Shown here one piece after another: positions 34,263-46,570 of a stretch of DNA of 64,000 bases. The first letter of the stretch is position 1, and each line of letters begins with the position of its first letter. The notes under the pieces are model-generated. The model did not search any database, was not told where the DNA came from, and worked only from the letters and a program-made list of their open reading frames with translations. The position numbers and the translations under genes are program-made. Source of the DNA: Hippophae tibetana (lineage: Eukaryota > Streptophyta > Magnoliopsida > Rosales > Elaeagnaceae); the NCBI GenBank assembly GCA_037013495.1, contig CM072801.1, forward strand, positions 18,845,001 through 18,909,000, given 5' to 3'.

Positions 34263-34612
34263 TGTAAATCAGAGTGGTGCAACGTAATGTGAACCGTGGT
34301 AACAATTCGGTTTCATCGGAATCGTACGTCGGTTCTGAAACCGAATGAGGTTCTTGATGGAAGAACCTTAATAAAGCATCAGGTCCTCTCACTATTAACT
34401 GTAAGAATTCAAATACACCATCAAAACGCAGAGAATAAGTGTGACAAACCAGTGAGAACATCAAATTGAAAATCCTTTGGAATTCCCATGTAAGTGTTGC
34501 AATTTGATCAATGACAAGAGGTATGTTTTCAATCTAATTTTATTTCCACTGCATTTAAATTATATGTTCATATAGAATTCTAAATGTTCTTGGATTAAAT
34601 TTTGTTCTTACC
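34263..34612 (+). repeat. 3' LTR of the copia element
   Basis: 350 bp matching the 5' LTR at 16119-16468 with roughly 37 differences by eye and no large gaps. The palindrome is kept at 34306-34345. The GATTC that follows is one base off the GATTT before the 5' LTR. Confidence 0.9.
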
Positions 34613-36478
34613 GATTCCTCTTATTATTGTAACCTCTCAAGTATTAATTCTCTAAACGTTAGATAAATGTAATTTTCTCTCTTCTACTTTCAACCAAATT
34701 TTTATTGGCAATAATTTTTCTCTTCTATTTTGTAAAAAAAATTAATTAATTTGTAATATTTTTCTATTTCAATTGCTTTATTATATTATTAAATTTTTTT
34801 AATCAACTATTTTTATCAAATATTGACAATTTGATCAAAATATTAAAGTCATATAAAATAACACGTGAAGTTATAACGACGTGTTTTGTATAAAATATTA
34901 AATTTATAACTTTATATGTTATACATGTAAGATAATTTTTTTTACTAGAATAGTTGATTGAAAGATATTTTAATAATACAAATAGTTGATTGAAACAAAA
35001 AATATTAATAGTATTAAATCAAAAAATTTCACATAATAATTGTACCTAAATGAGTGTCTCTCGTAATAAGTTTCTAAGTGGCCATAAAAGCATAAAATTT
35101 AAAATCAATCATGAGTAGTTCTATTTTATTCATAAATTTAATTATAATTTTGCAAATATTAAATGATCCTAATCCCTATACAATCGACCATGGTGAGAGA
35201 GACGTATATAAATTTGAAGTGATTATCTATGCATGCGTTTGAAGCTCCACATGTCCTTCAACCTCCATCTCACCAACAAACAATAGACGAGAACCTAACT
35301 TTAATTAGTTTTGTTTAGCTCACTTACCTTGTATTTAATGAAAATGTGATTAATTATAACTATATTTTAAATATTGGTCTTAATATTAATTAAAATGATG
35401 CTTAATGAGATAGAATTAAATGCCACTATAGAGATTAAATTTCTAAATGGTGTAAATAGTTTTTCGTTACATAGATATGTTTTTAAATAAAACTCATGTA
35501 ATTTTTTCTTTTTAAAACAATAAACAAATCAATAATTGCTTAGGTTTAGTAGTGCACGTAATATTAAATGGTGTAATAGTTTTTTATGAGCTTAGAAACA
35601 CTTTTTATCGTATTACTTTTAAAGATACTTAGTAAAGAAAAAAATAATTTTTATGCATTTTTTAATTAAGATTATCACATAGTTTGTACATAACTTTATT
35701 ATAAAGATTAGAATTAGTCATTTTAATTATTATTTCTATCGTTTAATAACCACCTCAACACTTTAGTTTCTTATTCTCTTTCTATCTTATTATTTTTAGT
35801 TTTAATATCTATTTTACACTCAATTAAATAATAATATTTTAATTACATGTATCAAATAATAATATTTTATCATAAATATTACTAAAATTTGATTTTTTAT
35901 CCTTCTATGATCCCTTTTAAAATAGAAAAAAAGGAAAAAAAAATATTTTTCTATTTTAAAGGATTATGGTCACTTAAGGCTTAACCTATAGTATGCAAAA
36001 TGGCTGATCCTATGACAAATATTATTTGAAAAAATAATTTAAAATCATTTTTGCTATTTATTTATGGAATAAATATATAACATGATCAACTTCCTACATA
36101 AAATTTTAATTTTGACCCACTTACATGCATTAAAGATATTATTCTCTATAGATTAAATATCAATAACATCATAGAGGTTTGCTAAAATTGTAAGAAGGTC
36201 CTAATATTTTTTTATTTGTATCGGTAATCTAGCGTCAAATATGTCTTAATGTCAAAGAACTCCTGACTCTAAGTATGTTGATAAATAATAAATAATATAG
36301 AAATTCATTTGATTTCATAATAAAAAATTATTTTTAAATGTACATAAAATACAACTTAATATATAGAATAAAATAATGCAAAGATAAAAAAAATTAAAAA
36401 TATTAGCATCCCTGATAGAGGATTGCAAATAAATATTTATTAATGAGAAAAGGATTACAAGTAATTCTCTCCGTCAAC
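34613..36478. other. A+T-rich non-coding stretch
   Basis: I see no gene, RNA or recognisable element here, only A/T runs. Confidence 0.6.
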
Positions 36479-36632
36479 TATGAGGGACATATAGAGATAT
36501 AGTGAGAGCATGAGATGAGAACGGGTAATTATTAAGTGTAGTGTGTAGAGGTTGACTATGAGGGACATATAGAGATACAGTGAGAGCATGAGATGAGAAC
36601 GGGTAATTATTAAGTGTAGTGTGTAGAGGTTG
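36479..36632. repeat. 78-bp tandem duplication
   Basis: Two adjacent units beginning TATGAGGGACATATAGAGAT, offset by 78 bp and differing at essentially one base. This is one of the most recent changes in the window. Confidence 0.92.
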
Positions 36633-36784
36633 CTAATGTAGTTTGTACAGGTAGGGATTCCTTTTGTTTCACATGAGGTTTTTGGTGTTCTTCTTCCCGT
36701 TAGTACTCCTTTTCATGATCTTCTTGGCGTTTTTTCTCCGGGTGTTGATATTCAAATTTTTCTTTGGGATTTAATCAAATTCCA

Positions 36785-37020
36785 ACATGATAGCCGGTGT
36801 AGCTGTTTCTTGGAAGTCTAAGTAATAGACAATATTAGCTCAATTTACGATGGAGTTTGAAATGATAGCACTAGCTACTGCTAGTGAAGAAGCAGACTAG
36901 TTAAGAAGTCTGTTAGCTGAAATCCCTTTATGGGAAAGATCGATACCAACTGTCTTGATCCACTACGATAGTACCGTGGCTATTACAAAGAAAGAAATTT
37001 TAACATCCATTTGATGCACT
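36785..37020 (+). mobile_element. Copia RNase H fragment
   Basis: Plus-strand translation shows AVSWKSK and then text with ALATASEEAD and LLAEIPLWE, the typical end part of a copia RNase H. It is only a fragment. It lies head to head with the minus-strand copia fossil that starts near 37075, so the two belong to different insertions or to a rearranged one. Confidence 0.7.
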
Positions 37021-37074
37021 ACTAAATCATAGATAATAGCAAGAGAAAAAAGTACACGTATGGATGTTATTCGT

Positions 37075-40000
37075 GTGACGGGTGAAAAGGTATCAAAGAA
37101 ATTACATTTTCCCTTTGCCTATACCCTTTAACTACAAGACGAGCTTTGTACTTTTCAATAGTACCATCGGGTTTTAATTTCTTTTTTAGTATCCATTTAC
37201 ATCCAATGGTTTTACAACCAGGAGGTAAGTCAACTAAATGCCAAGTCTTATTATACTCAAGTGAGTCCATTTCATCATTTATGACTTCTTTCCATAAGTT
37301 GGCATCTAAAGAAGAGAATGATTCTTTAAGAGTTTGGGGATTTTCCTTTAAGGTATAAGCATAAAAATCTGACCCAAAATCCTTAAGGGTTAGAGCTCGT
37401 TTACTTCTTCTAATTTTAGTGTTTAATTCTTCATTTTTTTTCAATAGTTCTAGTTATGGGTAAACTACTAGAAGACGTGCCCCCACTATTTTTAAATTTA
37501 AAGGGAAACCTATTTTCATAGAAGTCAGCATCATTTGATTCTATAACTACATGATCATTTAAGTCATAGAATTTATAAACTTTACTATTCACAACATATC
37601 CTATGAATACACATTCGTATGTTCTACTAGTAAGTTTTATTTCTTTTAAGGATCAGGGATCATAACATAGATTAAACAACCTCAAGTTTTAAGATAAGTT
37701 AAGTTTCTTATTTTTCAAAATTTCAGATGGTGAAATTTTACTAGTAAATTTAGGCACTCTATTTAGTACATAGAAAACAATTAATAAAATTTCCTCCCAT
37801 CAATAGGAAGCAGCATTAGAGTGTAATAAAATTGTAATAACTGACTCAGTAAAAGTTCTATTTTTTTGTTTCAGCTTTGCCATTCATTTCAGGAGAATAA
37901 GGTACAGTTTTTTTCATGAATGATTCCATGAGTTTTATAAAAATCATTGAAGATATTGGAATCATATTCAATGCCTCTATCACATCGAAACCTTTTTATT
38001 TTTCTGTTAAGTTGATTCTCAATCTCAGTCATAAATATTTTAAAAATTTCAAATGCTTCACTTTTATTTTTCATTAGATATACATAAGTGTAATCTGAAC
38101 AGTCATCTATAAAAGTTATAAAATTGTGTTTCCCATTTCTTGTTAAATTTCCATCAAGTTCACATATGTCATAATGTATTAATTCTAAAGGTTCAGATTC
38201 TCTAACTACTGACTTATGTGAAGTTTTTGTTATTTTAGCTTAACTATAAAAGTCACATTTTTCCAAAAACATTCAAAGATAGTTTAGGAATTAGTTCTAA
38301 GCTACTCATGTTCTTTATTATGCGTTTATTAACATGACAAAGTCTAGCATGCTAAATATTAAAGGAACTCAACATTCAATTTAAACATGCCATTAGTGGC
38401 GTACCATTTCCCAACAAAAAATATTATTTTTAGTTATTGTATATAAATCAGCCCCTATAGTTTGAGTAAACCCAGTATTGTAAAGAAGATATCTCGAAAC
38501 TAAGTTCTTTCTCATCTCTGGAGTATGCAAGACATCTTTCAAGATGATAGTCTTTCCAACGATAAACTTCAATTCCACCTCACCAGTACCAAAAACTTTA
38601 GTGGAGTGGGAGTCGCCCAACAACACTTTCTTATCCTCAGACTCAGAGTAGGACTTGAACATGTCTCGATTATGACAAACATGGCGAGAAGTACCAGTGT
38701 CCACCCAACACCCCTTAGATCCACCAAAAAAATTGATTTTAGATATCATAGCAATAAGTTGATCTTCGGTAAGGTTCGCCTGCGTGGCATGACCATTCAT
38801 GTTTTGGCAGCTCTTGGCCAAGTGGCCAGGTCTGTTACAACTATAACACATGAATTTGTTATTCCTTAAGGGGGTTAAGGTCCATTCTGGAGAGGATAAT
38901 TTTTGTTTCTATTTTGGTGGTTGTAATTTTGGTTATTATTGCGATTCTGAGTTTTCATATTTCTACCCTTAGGTTTCAAAATTGCAGATAAGGGTTTCTT
39001 ATTGGTATTCTTGTTTGAGACAACGAGTACTTCATCTCTTTGGTCTTATTTTTGGGCTTCTTCTTTTATTCTTAAAAGGGTTATAAGACTTTCTAAAGAA
39101 AATTCCTTAGTTTTATGTCTAAGTGTATTCTTAAAATCTTTCTAAGCATGAGATAATTTATCTATAATAACAGCTACTTGAAATTGTTCATCTAAATTCA
39201 TACCTTCAGAAGTTATTTTGTGTGCTATCTTCTACAGTTTTTGTGATTGAGCTTCCACATATTTGTAATCAATCATTTGATACTTCATGTATCTACTAAC
39301 ATCATACTTCTTAGTTCCAGCTTCCTCAATATCGTACTTCTTTTGAAGTGCTTCCCAAATTTCCTTAGCAGACTTATCAAAATTATAATAGTCATACAAG
39401 TCATTAGCTAATCCATTAAGAATAAAATATTTTGCATAGAATTTTTTTTTATCTAGGTGTTTAAATCCTTTGTTGTAGCTTCAGTATGAGAATTAGACAA
39501 TGTTAGTTTTTCAATAATAAGAACAAAAGCGACATTTTACATGGTTAAGAAAAATAACATTTTTTGTCTCCATTTTTTAAAGTGTAGTTCTTCAAAACAA
39601 AATGGTTTATTGAAATCAGTAGTTAACATTTCAGTAGACATGGCAGATAATAAAACGTCTTAAAATTGTTGGAACAAATATGTGAAAAACTATGTAAGAA
39701 CAATATTACCGATAACCTGAAATGAACTGCTTGAGTTGAGTCGTGGACTAGGTCGCTCTCTTTAAGATGTTTCGTGGCTCTGCCCAAATTTGTGCAAGGA
39801 AACATAGCCTCGTCGTCCCCAGGATAAAAAAACCCATAATCCTTTTTCTGTCTCGGATCTTCATTACACTGATGAAGTCCGGAATACTACACCTCTTAAA
39901 TATTTTTGTTGCTCGGAAATCTAAGAAAACAATTATGAATTTTCTTTTCTTTGATTTGGCTATGAAAAACCGTAGAATTGTTTTTGAGTTGTTAAGTTAT

Positions 40001-40310
40001 ATTCTAAATTGAGGACTATTGCCCCTTTTTATAGTAGAAAAAATATGTGTAACGATCAAATAATTATGAAAATAACGGACACATAATTATGAAAATAATA
40101 GTAATAAAAGTAACAGTCGCATAATTATGAGAATAACAGTAATAAAATTAACGGTCATATAATTATGAAAATAACGGTCATAAAAGTAACGGTCACATAA
40201 TTATGAAAATAACGGTCATAAAAATAATGACCATATAATTATGAAAATGATAGTTACATAATTTATGAAATAACGGTCATAAAATAATAAAAAAATATTT
40301 TTTTTATTTA
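37075..40310 (-). mobile_element. Ty1/copia retrotransposon fossil, 5' part
   Basis: Reading leftwards: LTR-like promoter region (about 39700-40310), gag-like region (about 38860-39650), a CCHC knuckle CYSCNRPGHLAKSC, a protease motif WVDTGTSRHVC (38393-38851), an integrase segment (37889-38074), and the beginning of RT with KTIGCKWILKKKLKPDGTIE (37067-37444). The element ends abruptly within RT next to the plus-strand RNase H piece, so its 3' half and 3' LTR are missing. The fossil is broken with several breaks. Confidence 0.85.
40027..40288 (-). promoter_or_regulatory. Copia LTR promoter with 38/23-bp tandem repeats
   Basis: On the minus strand a TATA box (TACTATAAAAAGGGG, about 40022-40036) is preceded by an array at 40060-40288. 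The array has four 38-bp units (40083, 40121, 40159 and 40197 are the starts) and shorter 23-31-bp units at its edges. Each contains ATAATTATGA and TAACGGTCA on the plus strand. Upstream tandem repeats in the U3 region act as enhancers in Tnt1-type elements; that role is inferred here. Confidence 0.65.
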
Positions 40311-41520
40311 AATTCATTTCCAACATCTAGTTATTTTTTGTTTTTGGATACCGGTGCTACCCATCCTATAACATATGATTATCTTGTCTTACATAGTATA
40401 TGCCTTACACTGATTTTGATAGTGTTGTCTTAGGTAATGATGCTGCTCATTACACAAAAAAGTGTGTGCAATAAATATGCAAGTATACATATCGCAACAA
40501 GTAATATAATGATACCGGTGCTACCCATCAATATTTTTGTATTTTTATATTTTAAGGAAGAAAAATTAAAAATAATTAAAAGTAAATAACAATAATTAAT
40601 TAAATTAGATTTGGTAACTAAGAAGATATATGAGAAAATATCTAAGAATACTTAATCTCCCAATTTTCTAAACATGTGAATCGTTAAAATCCCTCAAATA
40701 TAATTATCAATTAATTACATGATCAATTGAATCTAACCTATCATGTATTCCTCTCTTAAGTAAACTACGCACCATATAGTAATTAATTTAATCACACTCT
40801 CATGCCAATTAAATTGCATACTACTCATTAAGTTCATCAATTATGGATCACATACATAAGAATCATACATCTCTGCCTAGAAACTATGCATATTATTTAA
40901 TCAAGACAAATAATTAAATAATTCTTTCAAATCTATTTAATTACCTTAATAGATAAATTTTTGCCCAAAAAATTAATAACATACAAATCATATTAAATTA
41001 TATAATTAAATTAAATTTATAATTGGGGTAAAATATTAGATCATCACATGGTGAAAATTTGGGCTCATAAGATTTCTAGCTTAATAAATGAATTATACAT
41101 AATTGTATTCATAAAGCTCATATTTTTCATAAATAAAGGCATAAAAATTGATAACGAAAAGAGTAGAAAAATAAATACAATCAATCTCTTGAATGGTAGT
41201 ATTAATCTCTACCAAAATTGTGTCCCCTTTTGAATTTTCTGTATTTTTCTCTCTTTTTAGCTTCAAAAACTGACCAAAATTATGCTAATGAAAACACCTT
41301 AGGGTTTATGGACAATTAGATCAGGTTCAGATCAAGGGTTGCAATCAAAACAAGAAAAAATGATAGTGCTAGCCAATCATAGTGCAACATGTGGCATCAT
41401 AAATTCATTGGGTGAATCAGAGCCCGACATATGGCAAGGAGAACGGTCAAAGTCAATGCTCGCTGAGTCAGTGCCATGTAGTGAAATGTGATTCGCGAAA
41501 ATGGATGGCCTGGCGCACGG

Positions 41521-43370
41521 TGATGAGCGAAAACCGGCATCACCGATTCTTGCCAATACTTTAGTTTTAATATTTATAAAACTCTCGCAAGCGCACGAAT
41601 CATTTCGTAGAAAATGATAAGTATACTCCCAAGGTCGATCTAAGGAAGGAATGTATGTGGTTTCTACTTTATTATTCAAACTTTTAAAAACGAAATTAAA
41701 TCCTAAACATCCTGTCACGATATTTTGGGTTTTGTGTTTTAATCTACTTACATAAAAATAAACATAGATTCAATAACCATTTATGCAAATTTTATCTTTT
41801 ATAATGGTGGAGTATTTATGGATATAATAACTAAGTTAATTATGATTGCTCATATTACTTAGGTTATTAAAGATATGAATTAATATTTATTGATTCTCCC
41901 TTTTTTATATGAATACCAACTTTGGTGGGGTTAGATATTCTTTGTTAACTAAACAAATCAATTAACACATATGGGTGGGGTTGATAACTAATTTGCTTAA
42001 TTAAATTAATTCCTTTTTCTAAGAGATTGAAAATGAACCATTTAAATGCCACCTTTGGTGGGGTTAGACAGTTTAAACTTTATTCAAGGTGTCCAAATTA
42101 AACCTAAGAATTTAGTTATCCGAGTACTAACTTTCAAGTTTTAAAACCACTACTGAAAACATGTTGTCAATACATTTTCAGATAATAATTTTTATAAAAA
42201 CTTTTGAAATAGAGCTACACTCTAACTACCGGGCGATTGTACGAACAAATAAAAGAGCACTACTCTAAATCAGACCGGATAACTAAACCTTAAAATCTAA
42301 TTTTTAGGTTTAAGTTTGTAATGAAAAATAATATATTTCTCTCTAACATTCTTAATATAAAATCTTGAATAAAAACAAAATCAATTCATTTTAGAGATTT
42401 TTACCTATTTAATATTTCGCAAGCATAACAACGTTATTATTACATCATGATTATAAACAGCCAGCACAGTTAAATTTAATCACAGAGAAATTAAATATAA
42501 CATGTAAGAATAAAGAATAAAAAATAACTGTAAAGAAAATAAAATCCTTACAGAACTTTGATGCTATTCCCGTTGCCGAAAAACCTCCAAGCAGAATTTG
42601 CACTCCCATTTATTGAATCAAAAAGCTAATAAATTACAAAAACATAACTAGTTCTTCCCAAAAAGGGAAGAACTCGAAAACTAAGAGAAATTAACTAAGA
42701 AAAGCTAAAAACTAAGAAAAACTAAAAAAACTAAAAACTAAGAAAAAAGAGAAAGAAAGAGAGAAAAGAATGTGTTTTGAGGTGTGTTTAGAAGTGAAGA
42801 GAAGGGGTTATTTATAGGTGAGGATGGAGATAAAAAGTGAGTGAAAAAATGATAAAAAATGGTGTAAACGCGGAGTGCAATTGCTGAGGTCATTGATGAC
42901 ATCAGCATGACGTCATGGGGGCGGCTGCGCGCGAAAATGGGGCGAAATGGGCGTCGGCGCGCATGGAGGGCAGCTGGGCCTGCAGGGGCATGCGGATCTG
43001 GAATTGGGCGCGCACGGCTTCGCGCAGACGTGGGGTGCTGGCGCGCGCGGGGCTCGGCGCGGCTGGGTGGCCGGCAGCGCGATTTTCTCCTTGTTGACAT
43101 TTTTGACCGATTTTGTCCAATTTTTCCAAATTTGTTGACCTTTCCCCATTTATTTATTAATATATTTGTGATGTATTGTTTCCAGTATTCCTCTTTGAGT
43201 CTTTAATTTACGTTTTTAAGTCAAAATACCTGAAAAACAATAAAAATACCCGTGATTCCGAAAAAGACAAATTTATATAAATATATGGTAAAACATATAA
43301 ATATATATATTTTTAATCAATTAATGTGCATAAAATCATGGTAATTTTAGTGTTTTTTGAGCACTCATCA
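41521..43370 (-). mobile_element. Solo LTR of the TGATGAG/CTCATCA family, copy 2
   Basis: 1850 bp with TGATGAG...CTCATCA ends and a perfect 5-bp target duplication CACGG (41516-41520 and 43371-43375). It is collinear with 30510-32421 over nearly its entire length. The main difference is a GC-rich segment at about 42920-43085, which lacks the 31-bp tandem repeat. Small open frames around 42738-43206 on both strands come from this GC-rich block and are not genes. It is younger than the repeat into which it inserted. Confidence 0.93.
42804..42915 (-). promoter_or_regulatory. LTR promoter of solo LTR copy 2
   Basis: Minus-strand CTATAAATA is at about 42808-42816. The upstream pair of TGACGTCA-type motifs is at 42897-42904 (one base changed, TGACATCA) and 42908-42915 (intact). 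The layout matches copy 1. Confidence 0.55.
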
Positions 43371-44811
43371 CACGGGTAAAATGTGCTGAGCAATGGCGTG
43401 GAAGCACTGGCAAAGCGGTTTGACCAATTTCCAAACTCGAATTGACACGTGCCTAGCATTTCGTCCTTATCATACGCAGCATAATGTGATTCGTTATCCC
43501 TGCTTATGTGGTGTCCACGTGGCTTGCCCAGTCAGTTCCTTTGCTTGCGTGGCATGACAAGTGGCAACTCTTGATTGGTCATGTGTTAAAAATTCATAAA
43601 AATCCCATAAAATTACAAAAAATATATTTTTACCCCCTTTCACTAAAAAGTTTATATTTTAATATTTGTGGCCTTAAAAATACTATTTATTAAATAAAAT
43701 AGGTAAATATTAAGTAAAAAAGTGCTCTAATAACTCTACTTTTATAGAGTAATCATATGCTCAAATTCCTATCGCTAAAATTGGTTCAAGTTCTTTACAA
43801 AATTTCAATTCTAGTTCTTTAGTTTTAAATAATATGCTTTATACTTCAAATGTTGTTAGAAAATTTGATTTCTATTAACAAGTTTTGTTGTAATAATAAA
43901 GCCATATCAAGCTTTATGGTTAAAGTAGACATGGCTTGTATACTATTCAAAGTCCTTCCAAAATAACTTCTACCTATCTTGTCTCACTTACAATGTTTAT
44001 ATTTCTCTTCTTATTTGGGTCATCCATCATTTCCTAATTTTTGAGAAGCTTTGAAAAAGTATAGTGTCTCTAGAGTTTCTTTAGATTCAAATTCTCAATC
44101 TCTTTTTTTGTAAATATTGTGCTATATCAAAGTCGTACAAGCTTTCTTTTTGACTGCTCATTAGAGTATTGATGCTTTGTTTGATCATGTTTTCTTGATT
44201 TACTTAGATTTTTATGTTATATCCAAGGATCAAACCACATTTGTTTTCTACATTTCCAAATTGTATTTGAAGTTCAATTTAATTCTCATTTTAGAGCTAT
44301 AAAAATGGATGGAGGATTCGAGTTCAAGCCTCTTATATCTCAATTAGTTAAAATTAATATTGTTCACAGGCTCATATGTCCTCATACATATGAGCAAAAT
44401 GGTGTTGTAGAGTGTTGACATAGGAGAATTATCGAAAAAAAATTAACTTTCTTGTTTGAATCAATTTTTTAATAAAATTTTGGCCTTATGCTATGAAAAT
44501 TGCTACCTATCTTTTAAAAAGATTACCTACTAAAATCCTCTCTAGTTTTTCTCCTTATGATTTGTTTTTTGACAAGATTCCTGATTACACTATTTGTAAG
44601 GCTTTTGACTATCCATGTTTTAGTTCCATAAGAGTGTGTAATAAGGTCAAATTTCAACCTAGGTCAATTGAGTATGTCTTTCTTTGGTATGGTGCAAATC
44701 ATAAATGGTATATGTGTTGTCACTATCTCACTAGTAAGATCTATATAAATGGGCATGCAACTTTTATTGAAACTTGTTTTTCCTTATAGACTTCCTATAT
44801 CGTCATCTATT

Positions 44812-45088
44812 CCTAGGGTAGAATCTATTTTGTCTTCTTCCACACCTATCTCTATTCATGTGTTTTGTAGTGATATTTCTAATGTTTCTATCTTTAATAT
44901 TTCACCTAGTCTATTGCTTGTTGTTTTAGAATCTCTTACTTTTGATTCAATTTCTTTGTCTTATGTATTTGAGTGTGTCTCTCTTTCTGGTGCTGAGCTT
45001 TCTTATGATCCTAAAATTGTTTATTTTATTCAATATCTTGTTCCTAGTAACACTATTGATGTATTGTCCTTTTCATCTATGGATGACA
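44812..45088 (+). repeat. Copia segment duplicated around an insertion, unit 1
   Basis: This 277-bp copia segment from CCTAGGGTA to ATGGATGACA recurs at 46571-46842. The LTR-like insertion begins within three bases of its right end. Confidence 0.85.
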
Positions 45089-45090
45089 CT

Positions 45091-46467
45091 TGATAAGTGC
45101 TTGTAAAACACTCATATTCCATGATTTTAATGTTCTTAACTGAAATAAATAGGTTGGATTATAAAATTTTATTTTATTATTTAAGAAAAACTACATGTTA
45201 GGGATCACAAGTATATTTTGTAGTATTTCAGGTGTTTTAGTTTTAAAAGAGACAAATAAAGTCAACATACGAAGATAAAACACTTGAAGCACTCAAATAG
45301 AACCCTAAGAACTAAAACGACTAAGGCATATAAGCCTTATATCAAGAACCAACCAATGTGCAAGAGATACAAGGAAAAATTCAAGACAAGCAATGCCTAT
45401 AGTGGCAAGGAATACTTATGTAGCAATGGAGAAAATGTGTGCTATTTCTCAATCCTCTCAGGTTGAATTGTATGAGTGTGATTGAGCTCTATGTCATGAC
45501 ACATGATGTTAAATTTTGATTCCGACCCATATTTTGCAAATTTTCTTATAAATAATGAGTTATGTTTGCTAGGTTAATGAGCTTTATAACATAGAATAGA
45601 TAGTCGTATTCTTTAGTTTGGAATTTAGATATAGTTTAAAACAAACTCCCATAGCCGTTCTACCACCATATATAGATACAAGAAGATAACCTCTCAATTG
45701 TAAAGAAGATCTAAGGATTTGAATTAGGTAGAACAATCTATTTAGAGATTTGAAATAATTTTTATCAAGAGGGATACCTTTATTGATATTTCTTTTATTT
45801 TTCATTGTAATATGATGTCTTTTATAGTTAAATTTACTTTTGTATATTTAATGATGATTGACTAATTTTTTAATATGGGATTTTGGTTGTTTTGTTTCCA
45901 ATGATAGGAAGAACAATTTAATGATTTGAATGAATGAGTTTTATTTATTTCGTATGCATGTTCTTAAAATCATTAATTATAAATTAATAGTTGACCAAAT
46001 CTTGATTTATAATTAAAGAAATTTTTTTAGAATTAGGCATTATAAACATCATCTATGCTTGGTTGTGTATAAATGAATAAGAGTTTAATTTAATTTCATT
46101 TAACAATTTTAAGCTCGACCAAGGAAGTTATTGATTAAATGAGATTAAATTAAATGGTTAAAAATATCTTCAATTATAAATTAATGATTGACCAAATCTT
46201 AATATATTGAGAATTGTGTGCTCACCGTGATAGTGTGGATTCACTTATTTAAAAATATCAATAATATAACTTATTATTTGAATCATTTATTTCGTTTTTT
46301 CATGAAGGTTTATGCTCGCTAAGATCCCATATTCATCCATCATCTTAGGTTTGGCTATAATTTAGTTTACATGCTTTAATTTCTTGATTTGATTTACTAG
46401 CTTTGATTTACTTGCTTTCTTTTACTTGTTTTTTAGGTATAAAGTAATTTAGAATTTACAATTCTCA
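45091..46467 (+). mobile_element. LTR-like insertion related to the TGATGAG family
   Basis: It starts TGATAAGTGCTTGTAAAACA, which parallels TGATGAGTGCTCAAAAAGCA, the minus-strand start of the solo LTRs, and both are followed shortly by CCATGATTTTA. After that the sequences diverge. The interior is non-coding and A/T-rich. ACACT before the start and ACACC at 46468 could be an imperfect target duplication, which would make this about 1.38 kb, probably another solo LTR in the opposite orientation. The right end is uncertain. Confidence 0.5.
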
Positions 46468-46570
46468 TACACCAACCAAAAATTTTAGAGTGTTTAGGAA
46501 TTATTTTTTCTTAACTACATTATAAAATAATTTAATTTTTTAAAACCACCACAATTCCTTAAGTGACCAA

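Larger units (their letters stand above)
16119..34612 (+). mobile_element. Ty1/copia LTR retrotransposon fossil carrying two large insertions
   Basis: Two 350-bp LTRs (16119-16468 and 34263-34612) in the same orientation bound the element. It has a TGGTATCATAGC primer-binding site (initiator-Met tRNA type), a polypurine tract AGTGGGAGAA before the 3' LTR, and near-identical flanks GATTT (16114-16118) and GATTC (34613-34617) that fit a 5-bp target duplication. The coding order gag, protease, integrase, RT, RNase H marks it as copia. It has been split by a CACTA element (about 18.1-27.5 kb) and a solo LTR (30.5-32.4 kb). The LTRs differ at roughly a tenth of positions by eye, mostly transitions, so it is several million years old at usual plant rates. 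It is broken with several breaks. Confidence 0.9.
40448..43745. mobile_element. LTR-type insertion in the copia fossil, split by a solo LTR
   Basis: The non-coding insertion begins near TACACAAAAAAGTGTGTGCA and contains GCAAGTATACATATCGCAAC, a kind of motif common in LTRs of plant gypsy elements. It continues across the solo LTR (41521-43370) to about 43745. Its right part matches an inverted copy at 63495-64000 and, over the last 130 bp, a piece at 48885-49010. No internal coding part is visible, so it may itself be a solo LTR of about 1.4 kb. The flanks TCAT (before) and TCAT (about 43747) may be part of a target duplication. Confidence 0.55.

Noticed and set aside
34613-36478. Search for a host gene or small RNA between copia fossils
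   Set aside because: No open frame, splice-supported exon or conserved motif was found.
40060-40288. Regularly spaced repeats resembling a CRISPR array
   Set aside because: The units are head-to-tail tandem repeats without unique spacers, upstream of a copia TATA box in a plant genome.
42738-43206. Cluster of Ala/Arg-rich open frames on both strands
   Set aside because: They are caused by the GC-rich block of solo LTR copy 2, are open in several frames and on both strands, and have no family resemblance.
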